From NCBI GenBank assembly GCA_030625695.1, contig DAOUQK010000068.1, positions 1 through 12,064 of the forward strand: 12,064 bases of DNA, written 5' to 3'. The notes under the pieces were generated by a model that was given only the letters and a program-made list of their open reading frames with translations, made no database searches and had not been told where the DNA came from. Source of the stretch: Paracoccaceae bacterium (lineage in GTDB: Bacteria > Pseudomonadota > Alphaproteobacteria > Rhodobacterales > Rhodobacteraceae). Within the stretch, counting starts at the first letter, position 1; every line of letters begins with the position of its first letter. Both the position numbers and the translations under genes were made by a program. Positions 7,590-12,064 of this stretch are shown in pieces.

Positions 7590-8879
7590 TCAGCTATTCA
7601 TCGAATCAAAGAAATCTGCGTTGGTTTTGGTCTGCTTCAGCTTGGACAGCAGGAATTCGACTGCATCAACCGTACCCATCGGATTAAGAATACGCCGCAG
7701 AACAAACGTCTTTTGCAGGTTCAGCTTATCGACCAACAACTCCTCTTTCCTTGTGCCAGATTTCTGAATGTCTATGGCAGGATACACCCGCTTGTCCGAA
7801 ATCTTGCGATCCAGAACAATTTCAGAGTTGCCCGTGCCTTTGAATTCTTCAAAGATCACTTCGTCCATCCGACTGCCGGTATCAATCAGGGCGGTGGCAA
7901 TAATGGTCAGCGACCCACCCTCTTCGATATTACGCGCGGCACCAAAGAACCGCTTGGGCCGTTGCAGGGCGTTAGCATCGACACCCCCGGTCAGAACCTT
8001 GCCCGACGACGGCACCACGGTGTTAAAGGCGCGACCAAGGCGCGTAATCGAATCCAGCAGGATCACCACATCGCGTTTATGTTCGACCAAGCGTTTAGCC
8101 TTTTCGATCACCATCTCGCTGACCGCGACGTGCCGGGTCGCGGGTTCATCAAAGGTTGACGATACCACCTCACCTTTGACCGAGCGTTGCATGTCGGTAA
8201 CTTCTTCGGGGCGCTCGTCAATCAGCAGGACGATCAGATAACATTCGGGATGATTTATCGCGATCGAATGGGCAATGTTCTGCAAAATCATTGTCTTACC
8301 GGTTCTCGGCGGAGCAACGACCAAACTTCTTTGCCCCTTACCAATCGGCGCTACAAGATCAATCACCCGCGCAGTCCGGTCCCTTCCCGGTGCCAGGTCA
8401 ATCTCAAGCTTAAGACGTTCATCCGGATAAAGCGGTGTCAGATTATCAAAGGCAATCTTATGCAGGGCCTTTTCCGGGTCGTCAAAGTTGATTTTCGTGA
8501 TGCTTGTCATCGCGAAATAACGTTCATTTTCTTCCGGCGCTTTGATGATGCCATCAACCGTGTCACCAGTGCGGAGCGAATGTTTGCGGATCATTTCATG
8601 CGACACATAGATGTCGTCCGGGCCAGGCAGGTAATTCGCCTCGGGCGACCGAAGAAAACCAAATCCGTCCTGCAAAAGCTCAAGCACTCCATCGCCAGAG
8701 ATTTCCCAGCCTTCATCCGCCCGCTCACGCAGGACCTGAAACATGATCTCGCCTTTACGCATGGTTGATGCGTTTTCGATCTCAAGCTCTTCGGCAATTG
8801 CCAAAAGATCTTTGGGTTTGGTGGCCTTTAGGTCGGCCAGAGCCAGGGTCTCAGTGGTCGTCGGGGTCTCGGAGTTCAT
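7590..8879 (-). CDS. rho: Transcription termination factor Rho
   Basis: Hexameric RNA-dependent ATPase/translocase that terminates untranslated transcripts. 429 residues, close to the E. coli length, with no large N-terminal insertion. N-terminal Rho_N helices (about 14-50), cold-shock-like RNA-binding domain with GFGFLR at 72-77, and a RecA-type ATPase. Walker A is APPRTGKT at 189-196, DERPEEVT at 221-228, Walker B VVILLDS at 271-277, the Q-loop region is GKVLTGGVDANAL at 293-305, and GTGNSE, further toward the C-terminus, is in the R-loop region. ATG at 8879 has AAGGA 8 nt upstream. A 124-bp gap upstream, with a promoter-like sequence at 8968-8996, suggests rho heads the transcription unit that runs on into mnmE-mnmG-rsmG-parA-parB. 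An approximately 80-nt leader would leave room for Rho autoregulation, known in other bacteria but not shown by this sequence alone. Confidence 0.98.
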   Translation of the reverse strand: MNSETPTTTETLALADLKATKPKDLLAIAEELEIENASTMRKGEIMFQVLRERADEGWEISGDGVLELLQDGFGFLRSPEANYLPGPDDIYVSHEMIRKHSLRTGDTVDGIIKAPEENERYFAMTSITKINFDDPEKALHKIAFDNLTPLYPDERLKLEIDLAPGRDRTARVIDLVAPIGKGQRSLVVAPPRTGKTMILQNIAHSIAINHPECYLIVLLIDERPEEVTDMQRSVKGEVVSSTFDEPATRHVAVSEMVIEKAKRLVEHKRDVVILLDSITRLGRAFNTVVPSSGKVLTGGVDANALQRPKRFFGAARNIEEGGSLTIIATALIDTGSRMDEVIFEEFKGTGNSEIVLDRKISDKRVYPAIDIQKSGTRKEELLVDKLNLQKTFVLRRILNPMGTVDAVEFLLSKLKQTKTNADFFDSMNS

Positions 8880-8967
8880 TGCGATACGTCCTTACCAACA
8901 CCCCATCGGGATGCCGTGTAATAATAGAAATGGAAGGCGCTTTGTCCGGACGGACTAGCTGAGGCGC

Positions 8968-8996
8968 TTCATAGTCCCGGTGGGGGGCCAAGTCAA
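8968..8996 (-). promoter_or_regulatory. Putative sigma70-type promoter for rho
   Basis: Read on the - strand: -35 TTGACT (8996-8991), exactly 17 bp, then -10 TATGAA (8973-8968). The -35 matches TTGACA at 5 of 6 and the -10 matches TATAAT at 4 of 6. It sits directly after the hemJ stop and about 90 bp before the rho ATG, the only sizeable gap in the leftward run. Prediction from motif and position only. Confidence 0.5.
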
Positions 8997-9003
8997 TCCG
9001 GGG

Positions 9004-9453
9004 TTAAAATTTCAGAACCACAGACAGAACGATGATCACCATCAAAACGGTCGGCACTTCGTTCATCAACCGGAATTGTCGGCCGGTCATATTGTTTTGC
9101 CCAGTCGCCAACTCTTTGCGTTTCCGACCAAGCCACATATGAAAAATGGTCATTGCCAGAACCGACGCACCTTTAGTCCAGGGCCAGACCCAAGCCCAAT
9201 CGACGATACCGGGGATAAGGACCATCATCAGGCCAAAGACCCAGGTGACGATCATAGCCGGGTTCATGATCACTCTTAGCAGTTTTTCTTCCATGGACTG
9301 GAATACAAGGGCGATCTTTTCATCGTCGCTTGCCTGTTCAACGTGGTTCACAAACAACCGGGGCAAGTACAACAGGCCAGCCATCCATGATATTACAGCC
9401 AGAATGTGCACGGCCTTGATCCAGGGATAGAGGGATATCAGTAAATCGGTCAT
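9004..9453 (-). CDS. hemJ: Protoporphyrinogen IX oxidase HemJ
   Basis: Inner-membrane enzyme that oxidises protoporphyrinogen IX to protoporphyrin IX, the penultimate haem step in many alphaproteobacteria and cyanobacteria. 149 residues. Four hydrophobic segments at about 9-33, 62-84, 92-110 and 129-149. The N-terminal YPWIKAVHILAVISWMAGLLYLPRLFV pattern, with the conserved histidine at H16 and the GLLYLPRLFV run, is characteristic of the family (UPF0093). Other histidines are H37 and H105. The family-typical LMNEVPT occurs at 129-135. An in-frame TTG lies one codon upstream (9456-9454), but the ATG at 9453 is preferred; its ribosome site is weak (GGGAA about 9 nt upstream). The gene borders the proposed oriC, and its promoter must lie in the AT-rich DNA at 9481-9524, though I could not pick a convincing -35/-10 pair. 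Confidence 0.92.
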   Translation of the reverse strand: MTDLLISLYPWIKAVHILAVISWMAGLLYLPRLFVNHVEQASDDEKIALVFQSMEEKLLRVIMNPAMIVTWVFGLMMVLIPGIVDWAWVWPWTKGASVLAMTIFHMWLGRKRKELATGQNNMTGRQFRLMNEVPTVLMVIIVLSVVLKF

Positions 9454-9482
9454 CAAGTTGTTCCCAGACTTTGCGGCCTTCC

Positions 9483-9524
9483 TAATAATAATATATATAG
9501 AAAGAAAGGATGATGATGATTTAG
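9483..9524. other. AT-rich triplet-repeat segment, candidate unwinding element of oriC
   Basis: 42 bp with 8 G/C. It begins with TAA three times in tandem (9483-9491), continues as ATATATATAG, and ends with GAT four times in tandem (9509-9520). It lies 14 bp from the first DnaA-like box (9538-9546). It may serve as the duplex-unwinding element, as part of the hemJ promoter, or both. The AT richness is direct; the role is inferred. Confidence 0.45.
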
Positions 9525-9537
9525 GGAGCTGAATTTC

Positions 9538-9546
9538 TGTGGATCA
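9538..9546. promoter_or_regulatory. DnaA-box-like site (left)
   Basis: TGTGGATCA, one mismatch to TGTGGATAA; it keeps the full TGTGGAT half. It is the closest box to the AT-rich hemJ-side segment. Confidence 0.55.
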
Positions 9547-9598
9547 TTGTCTTGTTCCATTGGTTTTCCACGGGGTCAAAGGGGTGTGTGGAAGAACG

Positions 9599-9640
9599 AA
9601 AAATTTTTGTGGACTTAAGATTTAAAGGTTTAATTACAAT
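9599..9640. other. Second AT-rich segment inside oriC
   Basis: 42 bp with 8 G/C. It starts with AAAAATTTTT (9599-9608), then a TGTGGA half-box (9608-9613) and three TTAA tetramers at 9615, 9622 and 9630. Alternative candidate for the unwinding element, since it lies between the left and right groups of DnaA-like boxes. Which of the two opens cannot be decided from sequence. Confidence 0.4.
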
Positions 9641-9670
9641 GGATTAGTATGGTATTCCGTTGGACTACTC

Positions 9671-9690
9671 TGAGGATAACTTGGGGATAA
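9671..9690. promoter_or_regulatory. Pair of DnaA-box-like sites in direct orientation
   Basis: TGAGGATAA (9671-9679) and TGGGGATAA (9682-9690), each one mismatch from TGTGGATAA at the same third position, starts 11 bp apart (about one helical turn), so DnaA could dock on the same face. Confidence 0.6.
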
Positions 9691-9724
9691 AACCGTCAAA
9701 ACAGACCTATGCACAAGGGAAAAG

Positions 9725-9747
9725 TTATCCCTGTCCACAAGGGATAA
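9725..9747. repeat. Inverted repeat built from DnaA-box half-sites
   Basis: Arms TTATCCCT (9725-9732) and AGGGATAA (9740-9747) are perfect 8-bp inverted copies around a 7-nt centre GTCCACA. Each arm carries a GGATAA/TTATCC box core, and the centre completes a CTGTCCACA box (9731-9739), so three half-boxes are interleaved. Confidence 0.65.
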
Positions 9748-9795
9748 ATTCATGCAAAACTTGGGGCCATTCGGGATAACACTCTTGTCTTGCAA

Positions 9796-9818
9796 GGTTT
9801 CGGGAAATTCGGGAAACC
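9796..9818. repeat. Tandem 9-mer inside an inverted repeat, upstream of maf
   Basis: TTCGGGAAA occurs twice in tandem (9799-9807, 9808-9816). The pair is framed by an inverted repeat GGTTTC (9796-9801) / GAAACC (9813-9818). A third partial copy, TTCGGGA, lies at 9770-9776 within a DnaA-like box. Could be an origin iteron, a regulator site or a maf operator; no known binding protein is recognised. Confidence 0.6.
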
Positions 9819-9838
9819 TGTCACCAGCACCACAGTTA

Positions 9839-9847
9839 TTATACACA
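9839..9847. promoter_or_regulatory. DnaA box upstream of maf
   Basis: TTATACACA, an exact match to the E. coli-type consensus TTATNCACA and the best single box in the window. It ends 11 nt before the maf ATG and touches the AAGG ribosome-binding sequence (9847-9850). A TATTAT at 9837-9842 that could be a -10 overlaps it, so DnaA binding could also affect maf transcription. Confidence 0.65.
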
Positions 9848-9858
9848 AGGTTACCCCC

Positions 9859-10458
9859 ATGCTTATGCCCATAGTCCTTGCCTCAGGTTCAACCATCCGG
9901 GCCAATATGCTGCGAAACGCAGGCGTTGAATTTTCTGTCATAGCCCCTCACGTGGACGAAGATACAACGAAACGGACCATGACAGACGAAAACGCCATGC
10001 CATGCGACATCGCGGATGCCCTGGCCGAAATGAAGGCGCGTGCGGTTAGCGGCAAAGCGGCTGGGATGCTGGTTATTGGCTGTGATCAGGTGTTGGATTT
10101 CAACGGGCGGATGATGTCCAAACCTGCGTCCCCCGATCAGGCGGTTGAGCAACTTTTTGCCATGCGCGCCAGTAGTCACACCTTGTTTTCGGCGGCTGTT
10201 ATCTACCTCGATCAACAACCGGTCTGGCGACATGTGGGGCAGGTTACGTTGCATATGCGGGCAAGTTCGGATGACTATCTTAAGGATTATGTTGACCGGA
10301 ACTGGGACAGTATCCGCCATTCTGTCGGCGCATATTTGCTGGAAGAAGAAGGTGTTCGGCTGTTTGAACGCATTGACGGGGATTACTTTACCGTTCTGGG
10401 TATGCCATTGCTGGAAATACTCAACTATCTGACACAACAAAGGGTTATCGCAGGATGA
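9859..10458 (+). CDS. maf: Maf-family nucleotide pyrophosphatase (YceF-like)
   Basis: Maf proteins hydrolyse nucleoside triphosphates to monophosphates; some act on modified or non-canonical nucleotides. 199 residues from the ATG at 9859, which has AAGG 8 nt upstream; a second ATG at 9865 is possible. The open frame extends upstream to a TTG at 9790, but that would code through the repeats and DnaA box and adds residues the family lacks. N-terminal LASGSTIRANML (8-19) is the substrate-binding loop. GCDQV at 74-78 carries the catalytic Asp (D76); the D-Q form, with GRMMSKP after it, resembles the YceF branch (m7GTP pyrophosphatase in E. coli) rather than the YhdE branch (GADT). GAYLLEEEGVRLF is the family's late signature. 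Stop overlaps the aroE start (ATGA). Family secure; substrate inferred. Confidence 0.9.
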   Translation: MLMPIVLASGSTIRANMLRNAGVEFSVIAPHVDEDTTKRTMTDENAMPCDIADALAEMKARAVSGKAAGMLVIGCDQVLDFNGRMMSKPASPDQAVEQLFAMRASSHTLFSAAVIYLDQQPVWRHVGQVTLHMRASSDDYLKDYVDRNWDSIRHSVGAYLLEEEGVRLFERIDGDYFTVLGMPLLEILNYLTQQRVIAG

Positions 10459-11288
10459 GTGATACACGCATTCCATTGGCCGGGGTCATTGGCTCGCCTA
10501 TTTCCCATTCGCGGTCGCCTCGGTTGCAGAACTACTGGCTAAAAAGATATGGCATACAGGGGCATTACATTCCGATGGATGTGGCCCGCGATGACCTTGA
10601 AAATGTAATCCGAACACTGCCAAAGCTGGGGTTTGTCGGGGTCAACATCACCATTCCCTATAAAGAGGCGGTGATGGGTATTGTCGATCAGATCACTGAC
10701 CGCGCCACGTTGATAGGGGCGGCTAACACATTGGTTTTCCGTAGAGACGGAAAAATTCACGCTGATAACACCGATGGCTATGGATTTTTTGAAAACCTGC
10801 GATCCAATGCACCTGATTGGGACCCAAAGGCGGGCCCGGCAGTAGTTCTTGGCGCCGGGGGAGCCGCACGGGCGGTGGTTGCTTCGCTGAACGGGGCCGG
10901 GGTGCCCGAAATATTGTTGTGCAATCGCACACGGCCCAGGGCCGAGCGGCTGAAAGAGGATTTTGGCCTGCGGGTCACGGTTGTCGACTGGGTGCAGGCC
11001 GGAAACATTCTCGAAGGGGCGAATTTGGTGGTGAACACCACATCGCTGGGGATGACGGGCAAGCCGGAAATGCGGTTGCCGCTGGATGGGCTGCATAAGG
11101 GTATGACGGTCACGGATCTGGTGTATACACCTTTGAAAACTCACCTGCTGCAAACTGCGGAAAATGCCGGATGTACCGTGGTGGATGGATTGGGGATGTT
11201 GCTGCATCAGGCGGTGCCGGGATTTGAGCGCTGGTTCGGTGTACGCCCGGATGTTGATGATGCCACCCGCGCGGCGGTTATGGCATGA
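10455..11288 (+). CDS. aroE: Shikimate dehydrogenase AroE
   Basis: NADP-dependent reduction of 3-dehydroshikimate to shikimate in aromatic amino-acid synthesis; cytosolic. 277 residues, normal length. N-terminal substrate domain with GSPISHSRSPRLQN at 13-26 (shikimate-binding serines S19, S21), NITIPYK at 64-70 with catalytic lysine K70, and DNTDG at 104-108 with catalytic aspartate D107. Rossmann NADP domain with VLGAGGAARA at 131-140 and the NRT adenine-ribose motif at 157-159. A late GLGMLLHQA segment completes the family signature. ATG overlaps the maf stop by 4 bp (ATGA), with AAGGG 10 nt upstream. It also overlaps coaE by 4 bp, so it is expressed as part of a maf-aroE-coaE-dnaQ operon. 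Confidence 0.97.
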   Translation: MSDTRIPLAGVIGSPISHSRSPRLQNYWLKRYGIQGHYIPMDVARDDLENVIRTLPKLGFVGVNITIPYKEAVMGIVDQITDRATLIGAANTLVFRRDGKIHADNTDGYGFFENLRSNAPDWDPKAGPAVVLGAGGAARAVVASLNGAGVPEILLCNRTRPRAERLKEDFGLRVTVVDWVQAGNILEGANLVVNTTSLGMTGKPEMRLPLDGLHKGMTVTDLVYTPLKTHLLQTAENAGCTVVDGLGMLLHQAVPGFERWFGVRPDVDDATRAAVMA

Positions 11289-11878
11289 GTTTTGCTCTTG
11301 GTCTTACCGGCTCGATTGGCATGGGTAAGTCAACAACGGCAGGCATGTTTGCCGAATTGGGCTGTGATGTTTGGGATGCGGATGCCGCTGTACATCGTCT
11401 CTACAGTGTGGGGGGTGCTGCGGTGGCCCCACTTGGTGACGCGTTTCCACCGGCGATTGTTGACGGGGCCGTCAGTCGGGATGCGTTGAAACGTATCATC
11501 GCCGAAACGCCGGAGAGTTTGAAAAAGATCGAGCAGATTGTGCATCCTTTGGTGGCACAAGACAGGGCGGGTTTTCGTAAATCCTCCCGCGCTGATATTC
11601 AGGTTTTCGACATCCCTTTGCTGTTTGAAACGGGTGGTGAAAACAGGGTCGATGCGGTTGCAGTTGTCTCTAACTCGGAGGAAATGCAGGAATCCCGCGT
11701 GATGGAGCGTGGAACCATGACCCGCGCGCAGTTCCTTCAGATTAAGAAAAACCAAATGCCAGACGCCGACAAACGGGCGCGGGCGGATTATGTCATTATC
11801 ACCGATACGATTGATCATGCTCGCCAACAGGTGCAGAATATTGTCGAAGATATCAAAACAAGGGGCGGATATGCGTGA
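11285..11878 (+). CDS. coaE: Dephospho-CoA kinase CoaE
   Basis: Phosphorylates the 3'-hydroxyl of dephospho-CoA, the last step of CoA synthesis. 197 residues, usual size. P-loop GSIGMGKS at 9-16, followed by STTAGMF; DADAAVHRLY at 31-40 (dephospho-CoA site); KIEQIVHPLV at 81-90; DIPLLFET at 109-116; and ERGTMTRAQFLQIKKNQMP, the lid region with its Arg and Gln. The C-terminus ADYVIITDTID is typical. ATG sits in the aroE stop (ATGA) with only a weak G-rich ribosome site, so it likely depends on translational coupling. The next gene, dnaQ, starts 8 bp before the coaE stop. Confidence 0.96.
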   Translation: MSFALGLTGSIGMGKSTTAGMFAELGCDVWDADAAVHRLYSVGGAAVAPLGDAFPPAIVDGAVSRDALKRIIAETPESLKKIEQIVHPLVAQDRAGFRKSSRADIQVFDIPLLFETGGENRVDAVAVVSNSEEMQESRVMERGTMTRAQFLQIKKNQMPDADKRARADYVIITDTIDHARQQVQNIVEDIKTRGGYA

Positions 11879-12064
11879 GATTGTTCTTGATACGGAAACA
11901 ACTGGATTTGACCCGGGCACTGGCGACCGGATTGTCGAAATTGGCTGTGTGGAACTGTTCAATCACATGGCCACCGGCAAAACCTATCACCAATACATCA
12001 ACCCCGAACGCGACATGCCCGAAGGGGCATTTGAAGTACACGGCATCAGTTCCGAGTTTCTGGC
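11871..12064 (+). CDS. dnaQ: DNA polymerase III epsilon subunit, 3'-5' proofreading exonuclease (3'-truncated by window)
   Basis: First 64 codons of a DEDD-family exonuclease, the proofreading subunit of the replicative polymerase. It opens MREIVLDTETTGFDPGTGDRIVEIGCVEL. Exo I motif residues are D7 and E9, followed by TTGF. IVEIGCVEL and later PEGAFEVHGIS are highly typical of bacterial DnaQ (EVHGI precedes the Exo II region). The ATG lies within coaE (8-bp overlap) and has AAGGGG 5 nt upstream. The Exo II and III motifs and the polymerase-binding tail are beyond the window end. A position after coaE near the origin is common in alphaproteobacteria, which favours DnaQ over other exonucleases of this fold. 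Confidence 0.92.
   Translation, partial: MREIVLDTETTGFDPGTGDRIVEIGCVELFNHMATGKTYHQYINPERDMPEGAFEVHGISSEFL

Larger units (their letters stand above)
9481..9858. other. Probable chromosomal replication origin (oriC)
   Basis: The only gene-free stretch longer than 300 bp. It has the build of an origin: two segments of 19% GC by hand count (9483-9524 and 9599-9640, each 8 G/C in 42), then a dense set of DnaA-box-like 9-mers. Relative to TTATCCACA/TGTGGATAA: 9539-9546 region box at 9538-9546 (1 mismatch), 9671-9679 (1), 9682-9690 (1), 9839-9847 (1; exact to TTATNCACA), 9707-9715 (2), 9731-9739 (2), 9564-9572 (2), 9587-9595 (2), 9771-9779 (2). It also holds inverted and tandem repeats. Flanking genes diverge from it, parS and parAB are within 7.5 kb, and maf-aroE-coaE-dnaQ on one side with rho-mnmE-mnmG-rsmG-parAB on the other is a familiar alphaproteobacterial origin setting. 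I saw no GANTC site in it. Not proven experimentally; exact ends are a guess. Confidence 0.8.

Noticed and set aside
8891..8908. Tiny open frame (MGCW) just before the rho ribosome-binding site as a leader peptide.
   Set aside because: Four codons with no ribosome site of its own; frames this short occur by chance.
8976..9003. Inverted repeat CCCGG/CCGGG after hemJ as an intrinsic terminator.
   Set aside because: Stem of only 5 bp, 17-nt loop and no following T-run on the - strand; it also overlaps the rho promoter candidate.
9615..9633. Three TTAA tetramers in oriC as CtrA sites.
   Set aside because: Gaps between pairs are 3, 4 and 11 nt, not the 6-7 nt of the CtrA consensus TTAA-N7-TTAA; likely just AT-rich DNA.
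9790..9858. N-terminal extension of maf from a TTG.
   Set aside because: It would translate through the tandem repeats and DnaA box, lacks a ribosome site, and the ATG at 9859 with AAGG gives the normal family N-terminus.

Overview
The window looks like the replication-origin region of an alphaproteobacterial chromosome, most probably from the Rhodobacterales (Roseobacter-like). The reasons are gene content and order: rdgB-hemW, then parB-parA-rsmG-mnmG-mnmE-rho-hemJ, then maf-aroE-coaE-dnaQ. Two perfect parS sites and a cluster of DnaA-box-like sequences support this. Base composition is moderate in GC. I see no mobile element, CRISPR array, tRNA or rRNA, and no sign of horizontally acquired genes. 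No new defence or metabolic system is visible; the interest is in the origin and partition DNA.

Layout. 1-2080 (+ strand): the end of rdgB (nucleotide-pool cleaning), hemW (radical-SAM haem chaperone) and a small DUF454 membrane protein, packed as an operon. 2070-8879 (- strand): rho, mnmE, mnmG, rsmG, parA, parB, with gaps of 27 bp or less or short overlaps. parB ends inside the end of the DUF454 gene, so the two convergent units overlap by 11 bp. 9004-9453 (- strand): hemJ, separated from rho by 124 bp that carry a plausible sigma70-type promoter for rho. 9454-9858: about 400 bp with no gene, AT-rich on the hemJ side and full of DnaA-box-like 9-mers and short repeats; I call it the probable oriC. 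9859-12064 (+ strand): maf, aroE, coaE and the first part of dnaQ, each overlapping the next by 4-8 bp.

How the parts fit. Genes on both sides of the 9.5-9.85 kb region point away from it, and the sampled + strand is C-rich to the left and G-rich to the right, as expected if forks leave from here. ParA and ParB would act on the parS sites at 4351-4366 and 6256-6271, about 3 to 5 kb from the origin, to segregate newly copied origins. Both parS sites lie inside coding sequence (early rsmG and the first codons of mnmG) and are read in two different frames. The remaining genes are translation-quality (mnmE/mnmG tRNA wobble modification, rsmG 16S methylation), transcription termination (rho), haem (hemJ, hemW), shikimate (aroE), CoA (coaE) and proofreading (dnaQ) functions commonly found beside alphaproteobacterial origins.
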